A stretch of DNA of 64,000 nucleotides from Beaufortia kweichowensis (taxonomy: Eukaryota > Chordata > Actinopteri > Cypriniformes > Gastromyzontidae): positions 6,151,501 to 6,215,500 of the forward strand of contig CM032798.1 of the NCBI GenBank assembly GCA_019155185.1, read 5' to 3'. A model generated the notes under the pieces. The model was not told the DNA's origin, did no database searches, and was given only the letters and a program-made list of their open reading frames with translations. Positions 12,843 through 25,333 of this stretch are shown in pieces. Numbering within the stretch: the stretch's first letter is position 1; the number at the start of each line of letters is the position of its first letter. Both the position numbers and the translations under genes were made by a program.

Positions 12843-13902
12843 CTTCACATTCCTGCTGCTCGCACCACTATGAGACTCACTGAAGCGGCAGCGTGTCAGG
12901 CAGAAGATGAGATGGGGCTATTTTTAAATCATACAGACCCGACATTCTTCATGGACCGAGGGATATGACGACGAAAACATTGGAGGCAGAGATGGATGGA
13001 GGTGGGAGTACAGGGGAGGGAAACAATGGGTGTCCCCTTTGAGAAACATGCAGTTTTTACATTATTCACCCTGACGCCAAGTGGTGGCGTATTCACATCA
13101 ACAGTACATTAATGTTTTTTTTAAATAGTGGAATTATTTACTATTTGATGAAAATCATGCTGCTTTTGATATCAGTCTAGTACGAAATCTGTGTAAACAC
13201 TTTCTCATGTATTGTTCATGTTGGTTAAGGAAAAGAAGACTCTTTAAATGCAATATCTATCACTGAAATACTAAAAATAAAGACTTTTTACTTAATACCT
13301 AGCCTATATAATTTGGCTTTATTCTTGCATATGGAATAACTAATCTGACGTTTTAACCAGTGTTAGGTGTACTACTATAATGTTATTAGGTGTACTATTA
13401 GGTGTAATACTATAATTAAATTACCTTTTCTTTTAAAAAAGTAAGGGATTACACTCAAGTATAATTTTAAGTAAAATAATTTTATATTAAATTATTTTAG
13501 GCTATATTATATATTATGTATATTATATATGTAAATATTTAACAATTCTGTACATAAAAAATAAATATGAAATCTAAATTAATGAGTTAGAAATTTTTTA
13601 GAAATAAGTTTTGTTGAAAGTCATATAAAAATACATGTATTGTACATGTTTACAGTTTGTTACGGCTAATAACTTTATATCTTGTTTTAGATTTATATTT
13701 AAAGTAATGGCTTAAAGCTGGTTGAGGATTTTTGTAGCCCTTAAAGGTAGCACTTAAAATAATGCACAAGATCAGTAAATTATTATTACTTTTAGTTTAT
13801 TGGTGCCAGAAGCAAAGAAAAGAAAAAATATATTTTAATTAATAACAATACATTATACATTGTATAATGCCTGAATATTTTGACAGGTATGCATGACTGC
13901 TC
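12843..13902. other. Intergenic region between usp13 start and ndufb5 end
   Basis: The part next to usp13 (about 12843-13010) is GC-richer and should hold the usp13 5' UTR and promoter. The rest is AT-rich, with short direct repeats of 'ttaggtgtacta' near 13363-13405 and no gene. On the minus strand an AATAAA signal at 13802-13797 lies about 100 bases past the ndufb5 stop codon and is its likely poly(A) signal. Confidence 0.6.
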
Positions 13903-15726
13903 TTAGTTATCAGGGGATGACTTGGGGCTGTGGTCTGTCAGATTCTTATCAAGTGTTTTAACTTGGAACCACGGTCCATCTCCTTTCTCTCTCATGTGTC
14001 TGCGAACTTCAAGTTGTTGTTGTCTGCAAATTAGGAATATAAAATTAGAGATCACAAAATAGGCTACATAAAAAGCAGATACAATTCTGCGAGCAGTAAA
14101 CACATTTTAAAATGAAACATTTGTAGTATTTGTAGTACTGACATCACTTAAGGAATTTTACTCTTTATTTTTAATCTATAAGATGGTTATGCCCATTTCC
14201 TATTTCAACAGAAATAGTTTGCACAGTCAGCTGTTATAGGAAAATGAACTGTCAAGGCAAGCAAGTTAATCTCATCCTGAGAACTTGGGGCACCACAATA
14301 TATAATAATAAACAAAATAATTTGATTACACGAACATACAAGTTCACAATCACAAAAAGGGAGTTTATGTATAACTCAGAAATTAGCTAGAAAGTATACA
14401 TGCATTTATAGTGAGCCTCTTCAGCTCAAGTTTTGTGAAAAAAACTTGCCTCATTTCAGCCTTCTCTGTTTCAATTTGGATAAGTGCCATCATTTTTTCA
14501 TAGTCCTTTACTGGGCTGTCATAAAACGTACGAGCAATCCAACGAGTGATGGGATGCTAAGATATGATGGAAAAACAATTAAAAAAAAATATTACATCAG
14601 CAGAGACACTATACAATTTAGTTTATACTAATAACAAAGGGATTTTGGTTTAAAAATTAAAAGACTTTGTTTTTGGCATTGCATGCATACAGTATTCACT
14701 AATACCTTGTAGTATTCCCAATGTTCTGGTTCATAGCCTTCAGGTGTTTCTGCCAACTCAGCCTCTCCTTTAATGCACATGAAACAATAATCAAGTTATT
14801 ATGGCAAGTGCAGAAGTATTAGAAAGAAAGATTGTCAGGTACCTCTGAAACTTACCAACAAAAACATTAACAAATGTCACAAGTGCTGCAACAGGGATCC
14901 CTGTGAGAAGAATGTAATATTTCTGTGGTGACAGAAAGAAAGAGTAGAAGCAGATTGTTATTTGCACTCTGCATTGATCAATTCATTTTTTTTATAATTC
15001 TAATAACTGGCATAGGTTTTACCAGCAGGTGAAGAAATCTTCTATCATAGAAGTCAGTGGGTTTGATGATAAACATCCTTTTTCCATGGCTCCCATGACG
15101 AACAACAACTGCAAAAGAACGAATTTGGTTAAAAAATCCAAAAAGAGATTATCAAGAGCAAACTCTTTACTTTCACAGGAAGTAGCTGCTACTGCAATAT
15201 GTCTAAAGTAAAGTCAAAATTATACAACAAAGGCTATTCTTGTAATGCAAAAATTTAAGTTTACAAAACATGGTGACTGTAAAATATCACATACCAATGT
15301 ATCATAATTATTATACACGTTTATTTTAATTGCCTGCTTACTTAAAATGACATCAACACCTCTGGAATCAAAAACTATGTGAATTATTTGTCACTATATA
15401 TCTATGCTGAAACAGTAATGCTACAGATTTACATATTACATACTGCAATTGAGCTGTCTATCTAGGCTGGTTACAGAGAGATTTATGTTGAGGCCAGTTT
15501 GTACACTAGACATGCTATAAGCAAAGCAAGTCAGGCAAGGTCACTACAAGGAATAATCTTCCCAAACTATGATATTGTTGTGTTTAGCAATAAATATACA
15601 ATGGTCACCTTGTTCTGTACGTGCAACAGCCCTGGAGAGTAGATTTGTCGCTTGATAATGTCGTTTCAGAGGATTTAATCTGGCTGTAAAAGCAGCCGCC
15701 GTTCGCAGTACGCTCATGCCCACCAT
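13903..15726 (-). CDS. ndufb5: NADH dehydrogenase 1 beta subcomplex subunit 5, mitochondrial (complete, 6 exons)
   Basis: NDUFB5 (SGDH) is a single-pass accessory subunit in the membrane arm of respiratory complex I. Exons: 15726-15609, 15108-15023, 14922-14856, 14767-14706, 14556-14450, 14023-13903; together 561 bases, 186 residues plus stop (human 189). The N terminus MVGMSVLRTAAAFTARLNPLKRH is arginine-rich and acid-free, as expected for mitochondrial import. The core VRHGSHGKRMFIIKPTDFYD, the membrane segment YYILLTGIPVAALVTFVNVF (about residues 69-88) and the C terminus DHSPKSSPDN match the family. The last intron (14449-14024) starts with GC rather than GT. An in-frame TTG upstream at 15747 is not used in this model. 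The gene is head to head with mrpl47 and tandem with usp13, as in human. Confidence 0.96.
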
Positions 15727-16202
15727 GATTGTTGAGGCAGCGAGCAAACACGGGCTTCTCTGATTGGCTCATCTAACTCTGAGTGAAGCCATTCACCAAT
15801 AAGACTTTTAGCAAAATAAAGGTTTATCGCCAAAGATTATATTTAAAGATTTTTTGGCGTCTACTAATAAAAATTATGATAAATTTAAAATTCTGGTACT
15901 GTTCTTGTTATCCTAGTAATTTGACGTGGTAGTTGCCGAGTTCGGACATTAAATAAAACAAATACGAAATCATTAAGCAGCGATCCAATACTTTAAACAA
16001 CAAAACGTGTAAAAAATAAATAAATGAAAAAAGTGCTAACATTATGCACGCTATACAGCTTAACGATGAATGTTTATTTTACAAATATTTTATTGTCTTG
16101 TTTGTTCTATAACATATTTTTGTCAAGAAGTGTGGGTGAACTTTTAACTGTGACGCTGCACGCTTCCGTTAGTCGTCGTTGCGCTTGACATTGTTTGTCA
16201 AG
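15727..16202. promoter_or_regulatory. Shared bidirectional promoter region of ndufb5 and mrpl47
   Basis: Only 476 bases separate the two start codons. The region carries an inverted CCAAT box at 15763-15767, a CCAAT at 15796-15800, and a short GC-rich stretch with an ETS-like 'cttccg' just before the mrpl47 ATG. No TATA box stands out at either start. Co-expression of two nuclear-encoded mitochondrial genes is an inference from this arrangement, which is also found in human. Confidence 0.6.
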
Positions 16203-18254
16203 ATGGCTGCGGCCGTAACATGCCGATTGACTGCTGCTCTCTGCAAACAATTTCAACGCGTTGTTACAGTGTCTTCACACACACAACCTCAATATGCAAC
16301 TCAAACAATTTCCAAATTTCATTCGTGCCAACAAAGGTAATACTTTGTCTTGATTTTATGTTAGGCTTAAGTGTCAAATCATCACAGAATAATGTCTCAA
16401 GTAGAAAGAATACGTGTTTTGTATATATCTTTGTATAATTTTTAATCCACATTTTTTTACTATTTTCTATTTTTTTCTAGACAAATGTATAATTCATTGT
16501 GTTTTAGAGCTCCCATGTATAGTCGAGCACTCCACACGTCATGTGTCAGAAAAGGACTGGAAGAATTCTTCGACCTCCCTGAGAACTGGGGTGAACCAAC
16601 AGTAAAATCAGGTATCATCAATAATGCTAAATCAGCTTTAATTTACAATATTTTTTATAAAAACATGAGGCCTGTTAACACTAATGTGGTGGTATGAACT
16701 TTGTCACAAAATCAGTTTAGTTATCTATAACTTATTTTTTTTATTCAATACATTTATGTCATGGTATGGTCGCTATGATTGGAGTTATAGTGGTGTAGTG
16801 ATCTAATAATGCTAATAACTAATAATGCTGATTGTTTTGACTATTTAGGTGCTCCATGGACTGCCAAACAGCTTAGGACTAAAAGTAATGAAGACTTACA
16901 CAAACTATGGTAATTGTGTTTTATGGTCTTAAAGTTTTTGTCGTATAGTTATAACTAATACGTAAACCTCATGCTCTGTTTGTATATCTCAGGTATGTTC
17001 TCTTGAAAGAAAAGAACATGTTACTCACTATACAACAAGAAGCGAAGCGACAATGTCTTCAAATGCCTAGCCTAGAGCGTATCAAAAAGGTAAGACATAT
17101 ACATTTATGCATTTGGGATATGTAATTTAATGTGCATTACTTTCGTGCTGCTAACACAATACTCTACCAGTTAAGCTTCAGGAACACTAAAGAGAAATTA
17201 AATAATTAGTTAAAACTGTATTAAAATTCACAATCATGTGCTTTGAAGTTTTGATTGGACTTTTACTAAAACGTACTGTGGTTGTACCATGGTTTTAATG
17301 ATATACATGTTCAAAGTAAGTGTAAATTGACATGTGTCTGATTTTAAATTTCTTTAACAGGTTGAAAGGTCAATTAAGCGTCTTGACACCGTTGTACAAG
17401 AGCGAGAAGATTCTATACGTTTACTACAGACGGGACAAGAAAAGGCCAGACCAGGTGCATGGCGAAAAGATGTCTTTGGCAAAACAATCTGGTGAGCAAA
17501 CCAAACAAATCAGGGTCCTTAAAATATTGATGCTTCTATTATGCATATCTATGTTATATACAGTATGCATCTTTATGACAATTATTGTACTTCAAAACTT
17601 ATTTCTTCACCAGGTACAAATTTAGAGAACACCCCATCCCCTGGCATCTAAATACGAGATACAAAAGGAAACGTTTCTATGAACCATTACATGTTGCCCC
17701 TTACACACGGTAAGACTGATGAAAATGGCATGCCTTCTGGTTTGAGTATTTTCTTGTGAGCAATATAGGAAGGTAGTAGCTCAGTATGAAATGGCAATAC
17801 AAGTATAGAAAGTAGCAGGTTTGGATATTTATTCAAGTATGATGGTTGATCCAGTCTGTGTGATAGTTAGTTTTGTAGCTTCACAAATGTTGCCTTGCAG
17901 TAAGTAAACATCGTAAATGATTGGGTGGTGCCATCACCACCCTCTTAAACAAAAGACAAACTTGTCATTGAAATATCTTTTTGACTTATTGAAAATGGAT
18001 GCTTGAATGATGGAAATTTGATGATTCATCCAAATAGCTGATCTTTTGTCCTGTTTAAATTCTTTAGCTACTTGAATAAATGTTAAGCATTATATAAATT
18101 ACGTTTCCTTGATACTAATGAATGATTAACTCTTCCCAATTTTAGACTGAGCCTTGAAAAACACCTGAAAAGCAAAATCAGGCAGGAAAAAAGAGAGAAG
18201 AGACAGAAAAAACAGCTTGCAGAAATATTCCCAAAAAAGACTGCAGTTGCATAA
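16203..18254 (+). CDS. mrpl47: 39S/large mitoribosomal subunit protein uL29m (complete, 7 exons)
   Basis: MRPL47 is the mitochondrial uL29 protein of the large ribosomal subunit. Exons: 16203-16336, 16481-16611, 16849-16909, 16993-17089, 17361-17491, 17614-17709, 18146-18254; together 759 bases, 252 residues plus stop (human 250). The start is ATG in 'caagatggctgc'. The first exons encode an import-type leader (MAAAVTCRLTAALCKQFQRV) that diverges from human. Conservation starts at RKGLEEFFDLPENWGEP and continues through the uL29 core SNEDLHKLWYVLLKEKNMLL and TGQEKARPGAWRKDVFG. The basic C terminus KRQKKQLAEIFPKK is shorter than in human. A poly(A) signal AATAAA lies at 18376-18381. It is tail to tail with actl6a. 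Confidence 0.96.
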
Positions 18255-19050
18255 GACCAAGAACACTGGAAAGACAAGGATGCTTTTTGCATTTAATATA
18301 GTCTTTTCAACACATAATATTGTTTTCATTTCTCCGGATGTTTAAGAGATTTAAAAATTTGTTGTACAGTCAAATAATAAATTCAAACTTAAGATGTTGT
18401 GATGTGTGCTTATAGTCTCTGTGTGGTCCATGTGTCACATTTTTAGGATTGCAAATCAAATCATTACCTGTAGTTTTCCCAAAATTTACGGTCATTTTTA
18501 CATACATGTATTTTTATATGTAAATAGGCCATTTGAAATGTATTAAATATTAGAGCAAAGGGTTTATCACAAATGTACACAATCACCTGCAACAAAAGAC
18601 ATTAAATTCAGCCAGTTTAACAAAAACAATTTTATTACCAAAACAGCTGATCAATTGTTAAAAGCATAACGAACATATGGTTTCTTGGGTGATTATCATT
18701 TTCTAGAAAGTAACAGTGGTGTAAAATAAAAAACTATATAACTGTCTTAAGCACTGATACAGTTTGAGGGATCCTGGCAATCTGCATTTACTAAAACTGT
18801 CACTGTTTTTATAATTATTCAGGTGGTCAAACATGTTTGTTGCCAAATTAGATATGAAAATATTCTGGAAGTAGAAAAGAGTGCAACCACATGGAACTGT
18901 TTAAATATGGTTTGTCTGCACTAAAAAAAAACAGTAAGTGTCCTTGTTAGTTCCTGAGTCCACTAAGAAGGCTTCTCTACTAGGTTTTTATGTTTATATT
19001 TCTTCTGTTTTCTTGAAGTTCTGAAAGCAACCACGTGTTGAAGGAGCTGG
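18255..19050. other. 3' regions between convergent mrpl47 and actl6a
   Basis: This 796-base gap holds the two 3' UTRs. The mrpl47 poly(A) signal is at 18376-18381 on the plus strand. A minus-strand AATAAA at 18636-18631 is a plausible actl6a signal. I see no further gene. Confidence 0.65.
18376..18381 (+). terminator. mrpl47: Poly(A) signal of mrpl47
   Basis: AATAAA about 120 bases after the mrpl47 stop codon, in the usual position for a 3' end signal. Confidence 0.6.
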
Positions 19051-22000
19051 TTAAGGGCACTTCCTGTCAACACACTGTTTCCCACCTTCCTCGTACTCCT
19101 GTTTTGAAATCCACATTTGCTGGAAAGTTCCCTGAAAGTGACAAATGCGAGTCGCATTTTATTAACCAGTCAGTTTTTTGGATGTAATTAAACCACATTA
19201 GGGTATATGAAATAAACTGAAATGAATGGACCATGGTACTGTAAACAGTACTCACCAGTGACGCAAGGATGGAGCCCCCTATCCATGCACTAAATCGGCG
19301 CTCTACAGTTGTGTTATTAGCTATCAATTTCAAACGCATACTCTGCAAAGAAGAGAGAAAGAACATATATATTATCACAAACATTTAATAATCATTTAAT
19401 AGACCACCAAATGAATACAAGTATTGTATATATGTTATTTGCCACTCACTGGTGGTGTCTTCTGGGAGAGTTCTCTGTTAAGTCTATCTGTAAAGCCTTG
19501 GATGAGTGTGTTTCCTCCTGTAACTACTACACTGCCATACAAACCCTGTAATAAAAACAAAACATCTATTTATCTTCTGCATTGGCAATAATGACAAAAT
19601 ATGTAAATGTTAACGCAAACCAGTAAAACTAATGTGATGTGCAATCTTACTGGTCGAATGTCTATGTCACACATGCCAACACTGGTGGTTACAACATGGC
19701 CAACTCCCAGCATTGTGTTCCCTGACAGACCCTGTGAGAAGACAGTATAAGTTAGAATCCTAACAGGAGCCCTGTCAATGTACATCAGATGTGTTAGTAG
19801 TGCTTCTTGCCTTAGCGTTTGAAGGATCAAACAGACCCTCAGGGATCTTAAGTCTTTCTGCTCCAAAATCACAGTTGTATCCATTAGGCAGTTCATAGTG
19901 AACAGTGGGCATCTGGGCCGCTACTCTGTAAAGAACAAGTTACCAGACGAACTTCAACATCCTTTCACTTATAAACACAGTTATTAGCGTTTAATTGTAT
20001 GTGATGTGAAAATGGGAAAAATAATTAGACCTACTGTTCATCATAGGGCGAGTCTGATACCTGCAGCACAGAGGCCTGAAAATCCTGTATGACGGTCTGA
20101 AACAACAAGCAGCAACATTTAATACACAAGACTGTCTCTACGAGAGGAAAGTCCTGTTCATACCAAAAATGATAACTATAAAGATAACTAATAACAATAT
20201 TTATAGTAACATCCACACCAACAAGACAATAACGTCAAAGTAATTGTAATGTTTAATAAATCCCTCTAAAGTAATCCTAATTATATTGTTCCACTTTATG
20301 AATGATTTTTAAAACTTTAACTGTATAGTTACATTATATTGCTAATTCTTTGCTTACATTACACATATAATTATGCCATGAACGAGTAACTTGAGGTAGC
20401 TTCTCTTTTTTCTTCCAGCTGGCTGGTGCTCCTTCACGAACCGAATCCTTTCATGAAAACAATAAAATTATTCATTATTCATTAAGCAGCTGAAAAACAA
20501 GGATGATAATTAAAACTGAATGGAGTGAACTTTAGAAGACCTTACCTTTGATGCAATCATATAGGGAGGCACTATTTCAACACTTAACTCTTGAAACAGC
20601 TCTCTACATTGCATACTCATAAAGTCACCAGCCAGAGGGGACTTTACAATGCCTGAAAGATCATAGAAGAACATACATTATAGAAATGTCAACACACAAT
20701 GTCACACAATTGTTACAGAATATTTTTATTACCTTGTTGTAGAACATAACCATCATGCACTGGAATAGCAGTTGTGTGTGTCGAGCCACTGTCTAACACT
20801 AAACCTGTTGATCGTCCATTGGCAAACCTGGAACACTAAGTTAAAGATTTAACGTTTCATGTTCTTTATCAACCCTTTGCTACCCAACAAGGTTTATTGT
20901 TTATTAAAACCAGGTTTACTGTTTTCCAGAATAAAAGCATTAACCATCTATAAAGTCATGTTAAACATTTCTTTTCACAAAGGCTAGAATCCTCTCCAGT
21001 CAGACAATTACAAAAAAAGGATACGCAGAGAGTACAGCTGATTTACACAAGAAGAAAGCAGGAATGTTGTAATGTTCAAACATTAGCTCAGTCAGCTTCT
21101 CTCTCTTTGCTCGTGTGTTCCACTGCAATAAGAAGAAAACATGACAGCATTAGTGTTAGTCAATGACCTGCAAGTGTCACATAAACAGTTTAGATTTATT
21201 TTCTCAAATCAACTAAATTAACATACCGAGGCTTCAGACATCAGGACTGGATGCAGACTGGGCTCCGATTTGAAATGCATTTTGTAGGTGTGATCTAAAA
21301 TGGCTTGAAAACTGTCCCAGTCCTCAACTTTAGACAAAAGAAGAAAAACTTAAACTTAAATACACTCATTATTTAGCTTGTTTACACATGTACATCAGTA
21401 TTCAACATACTCATTCCATTTTTGAGAGGTGACATAACCTCCATGCTTTCTCGTGGGACCCTCAGCTGGTTGGTGTCAATGTAGTAGGTGGTGCCACTCT
21501 GTTTTCCCTTCTCTCCATCAGTCTCCATCGGAGTACTGCCATCCTCCCGGTCCAGCGTCACACCGATCACAGTAGGAAAATCAGCCTAAAAACCACACAA
21601 CACCATCAAATTAATATCTTTCGGCTTCAGCACCAATATGTGAATTTATCCTTCTGCACTTTACTGTACCTTGGGACAATCCTCTCCAGCATATCCAGCT
21701 CTCACTGAATATGAGCCCATGTCAAAGACAAGAGCTCCAACTTCATCTGTTTTTATAATAAAACAATCGAAAGGAAACAGATGAGAATACAACTAAAGCG
21801 CAAATCCCAACAATAACGGGCAAATCAATGAAATGCAATGACATGTATACAAAGACAGAGAGAGTCCATAAGCAATTTAGTATTTTTTAAATTCCCAATT
21901 AATTGAATAAACTCAATATTAGCACTGTCCTGCAGTACAAAACATTTAACAAAACAACGTGAAACATACATAGCCTACAATAATATAAATATAAATAAAA

Positions 22001-22120
22001 CAAAAGTTGTGATGTCATGCTAGTTTGATCGCTAGCGAGCGCTCACAAACGTGGCGCGTTCATTCATTTGATTCTCCCTCCAAAAGCGCGCTTACCTCCT
22101 CCATACACTCCGCCACTCAT
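19051..22120 (-). CDS. actl6a: Actin-like protein 6A / BAF53a (complete, 14 exons)
   Basis: ACTL6A is the nuclear actin-related subunit of the SWI/SNF (BAF), INO80 and TIP60 chromatin complexes. Exons: 22120-22096, 21746-21670, 21585-21411, 21327-21227, 21122-21025, 20827-20733, 20652-20546, 20447-20358, 20096-20035, 19925-19811, 19731-19651, 19545-19450, 19342-19256, 19131-19051; together 1290 bases, 429 residues plus stop, exactly the human length. The start MSGGVYGGDEVGALVFDMG carries the actin-fold phosphate-1 region. VLDSGSTHTTAIPVHDGYV matches the phosphate-2 loop, and the end KQEYEEGGKQCVDRKCP is nearly invariant. Intron 10 (19810-19732) starts with GC instead of GT. The brain paralogue ACTL6B is less likely because of the synteny with mrpl47 and ndufb5. 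Confidence 0.97.
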
Positions 22121-22259
22121 TCTTGCGGTTGATCAATACTGATAGACAAAAGTGAATAGTTTTTAATTTTTAAGCGTGGACATGAAATGATAACTGCACG
22201 TTTTGTATTTGCACTATCACAACAAAGGAAACGAATCAGACATCTTTGTCTGGGGGATT
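22121..22259. promoter_or_regulatory. Compact bidirectional promoter, actl6a / unrecognised small gene
   Basis: Only 139 bases lie between the actl6a ATG on the minus strand and the candidate ATG at 22260 on the plus strand. The flanks towards actl6a intron 1 are CpG-richer (22030-22100 contains several CG steps). No TATA box is evident. That both directions start here is an inference from the gene models. Confidence 0.4.
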
Positions 22260-23015
22260 ATGGTGGACTGTGACCCGGCTAGATTGTTCAGCGCCGCCAA
22301 CCGGCCTGGAGGACAAGTGAAACTGCGGACCAACGGCTCACGGCATCTGCAGCATAATGGTGCATTAGCGCCACTTACTGCTACGGAGTTCGAATTAGAT
22401 AATAGGTTTGCACACTTGTACCTTTCCTCATCTCTCTTCCCCACAAACTCACTCCTATCAACCAAATCTGTTCTGCTACACAGTTTTTTATTTTATGTCA
22501 TTTTCATTTCAAAATGAATGTGGATTGAATGTTAGATACAGATTTATTTGGCTTTGCTCTAAACCTTTTTAATTAATACACATAAGAAGTTAATTCAACA
22601 AGTGTGCTTTAAATATAAATGACCACCATCATTGAGTGTCAAAACATTCAGTCATATCTGATTATGTTCATATGCAAAGACTTTACTGTGTAATTTTCCA
22701 CTGAAGTTCCACTGAACCGCTCCCATACAGCTACTGTCATTCATTGTCAATTCCAAACAAAAAATTGAGACATTTATGCTGACAGACTTGTATGTCTACA
22801 ATTCTTGTGGCTGAAGTCTATTAAATGAATAATATGTTTTTGGTCCTGTTCCATCGCATGAAATGTTTTTAGAAAGTTTGTGAGACTAAGTTTTGTTTTT
22901 TGTCTATTTCTGTAGAAAATTATTAAACATTGAGGAGAATAACTATGAAGAACTTATTAATTCCCAGATCGTAAACAGTATTATAGAACCCTGGAAAACC
23001 CCAGAAAGAAAATGA
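22260..23015 (+). CDS. Unrecognised small protein, 81 residues, two exons
   Basis: Exon 1 is 22260-22405 (ATG with G at +4) and ends AATAG/gtttgc. Exon 2 is 22916-23015, after a strong pyrimidine tract ending 'tctatttctgtag', and closes with TGA. The split codon AG/A restores the frame, giving 81 residues that start MVDCDPARLFSAANRPGGQV and end SIIEPWKTPERK. The middle (NIEENNYEELINSQIVNSII) is acidic and probably helical. There is no signal peptide or membrane segment. Poly(A) candidates are ATTAAA at 23022 and AATAAA at 23163-23168. It diverges from actl6a across 139 bases. I do not recognise the family and assign no function. It could be a chance open frame, but two coding exons in phase with good splice sites next to a promoter argue for a gene. 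Confidence 0.5.
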
Positions 23016-23649
23016 AACTTCATTAAATGTTACAGTTTTTTTAAAATAATATTTATTTGAAATTTATATCTTTAAGAGGATAATTTTAAAGAATTTAAAG
23101 AAATGTTTTATAATAATATAAGCATATAATTTGTTAATTACTAAGTAACGGAATAATAAGACAATAAACAAAACAAATGACTAATTAAAAAAATGAAACA
23201 TTTGATATAAATCAGGTGTGGCTGTAATTACACCAAAAATATAAAACAAAGGCAGATAATGGCAATTGGAATACAGTTATCAGGGCAGATATTACAATTG
23301 TATTGTAGTCTTTCCAAAGGTGCAGCTAAATGATGAATAAATGAGGTGTTACACTCTTTACTAACTTCAAAAGAATCTGTCTGAAAAGTTTTTTTTGTTT
23401 GAATATACATACAGACAGAACATCACATTTGGAAATTATTAGTGAACACATGCAGTTTGTACAGTAGCCTACAGTAAGAATATAAAGATGAAGCGATTAA
23501 AAGGAATGTGTTTATTTGTATACTGTATGATAAATTCTTCTTTTTTAAAAGAAGAGTTTAAGAAATTCTTCTTTTTTGTCTTTGTTTTGTTTATGCACAT
23601 GATGAAACTGATTACTAAGCAGGGATGTTAAGACTACTAATATAGAATC

Positions 23650-23745
23650 TGTATCAGATGATTATATCCAAAGCGACTTACAGTGCATTATATTATACAT
23701 GTTTTTATGTATGTGCAATCCCTGGGATCAAACCCATGATTTTCA
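23650..23745 (-). repeat. Teleost 'aagcgacttaca' dispersed element
   Basis: The stretch contains 'atccaaagcgacttacagtg' and then 'aatccctgggatcaaaccca'. These are the two hallmark phrases of a dispersed element common in fish genomes. It is short and degenerate. Confidence 0.55.
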
Positions 23746-25189
23746 CATAGCTAGAAGATGGTGTTTTTTTTTAATCAAATATGGCAAAAATAAATTGTAA
23801 GAGTTAGGTTTAGGGTGGGGTTAGAGAAAGGGGATGGAATATACAATTTGTACTGTATAAAAATCATTACGTCTATGTAGAGACACACTATGTGTGTGTA
23901 CAGAGTCACACTAAGAACACTAAGAACATTTGCATTCGGCAGTTTTACATTTCATACAGGAAACAAGCCCTGTATTGGTTTAATAAACATATATTACAAA
24001 ACCTGTCATAATAAATTAATGCATAAACTTAAATGTAGTTGTGTAATGTAAAATTTAAAACAACTGCTTTCAAACCAGAGACAAACTGTTCCATTAAAAA
24101 AATTGTTAACCAATGTCTGTCTATTCATTAAACATTAATATAAGTTTTCACAAGGTTCAGATTTCAAACAAGCTAAATAACCTGATACCAGGGTATTTGA
24201 TACCAGGTGCCTTTAAATTCTAAAAAATAGCTTCTGCTTTTGATATTTGTTTAGAGAAATGTGCTTAATCTCATCGCCATCAGATTAACGCACATCCATT
24301 AATTCTGTTGAAAAAAGAAGATGAATAGGTGCACCTGGTTTGTGTATGCTTGTTTGCATGCACTGAGCATGAGGCTGTTTTGCATGATGTTCTGTGGGGG
24401 TTTGGTTGTATTCATGATACAAAGAAAGAAAGACTATCCATGACTGTATATTTAATTAAGGGCAATTGATGTCCTAAAGTCAAATTTAGAATTGCACATT
24501 TCAATTCAACACTTGTTTAAAATACAATGCAGCACCTAAATGAAAGGCAACATAAATTACATAAACATTTAAGACATAAACAATTACTGATGTTTAATTA
24601 ATTATAATAATAAATAAATCGATTAATATATTAAATAAATATTATAAAAATGTGAAATAACTAAGGCCTATGTGGGCATACACACAGTACAAAAAAATCA
24701 TGTAAATTTTGTTTTGTTTCATGGAAGAAGCTTGAAAAAGACGCAATTCCAACATTCCAACATCTGCTTTTTTAAAACAAACAATGACCACAAAATATAT
24801 CACTTAAATAAAGTTATAAATATTTGAAGTTGTGTTTGACAAAGTTTCATTTCATCACAATTCTTAAAATATGAAGCGTTTTGTTCTCCAGATTTAGACT
24901 GAATTATACATTTTTTATAAAACATTATAAAAGGCATAACTGGATATCATATGTATGGCAGATACTTATTAGGATATTCTGAGTGAGAGTGTTAGTGCTC
25001 ACATTTAATTTGCTTTGCAAATGTTAACAGTTTTACAAATTACAAAAACTATACACCGAATAGTTGTTTAACAAATAGTTTTAGTTTAGAATAGTTTAAA
25101 AGAAAAATACTTAATTCTTGCTATGCTAACCTCTACAATATTTGCTCAGGTCCAAATTGTGAGTGGTGGGTCCCTGAAATAAAAAAGGT

Positions 25190-25333
25190 TGAGGTCCACT
25201 GCGCTAAAACAGTGCTTGTAGAGTTGCAGTTTCCTTTGCGTCCGCCGCGTGTCGCTCCTCACGAGTGTGCCCGCGAGTGCTGTTGATATGCACGAGCACA
25301 CACGCGCAGCCAGAGAGAAACAGCAGCAGCAGG
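25190..25333 (+). promoter_or_regulatory. tmem131: Probable tmem131 promoter / 5' UTR
   Basis: Immediately before the tmem131 ATG the base composition changes sharply to GC- and CpG-rich, with a CAG-repeat-like 'cagcagcagcagg' next to the start codon. This fits a CpG-type vertebrate promoter. The transcription start is not visible. Confidence 0.45.

Larger units (their letters stand above)
23016..25333. other. Intergenic region upstream of tmem131
   Basis: AT-rich 2.3 kb. It holds a possible 3' end of the small gene (AATAAA at 23163), an inverted repeat around 23537-23572 ('attcttcttttttaaaagaa'), a dispersed element at 23650-23745, and from about 25190 a GC-richer stretch that should be the tmem131 promoter and 5' UTR. 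No other gene is visible. Confidence 0.6.

Noticed and set aside
16414..16605. Alternative frame across mrpl47 exon 2
   Set aside because: The conserved RKGLEEFFDLPENWG frame is the one joined in phase from exon 1; the other frame is a shadow.
17923..17942. Perfect palindrome gggtggtg/caccaccc in mrpl47 intron 6
   Set aside because: An 8-bp stem with a 4-base loop is expected by chance at this scale, and no snoRNA boxes frame it.
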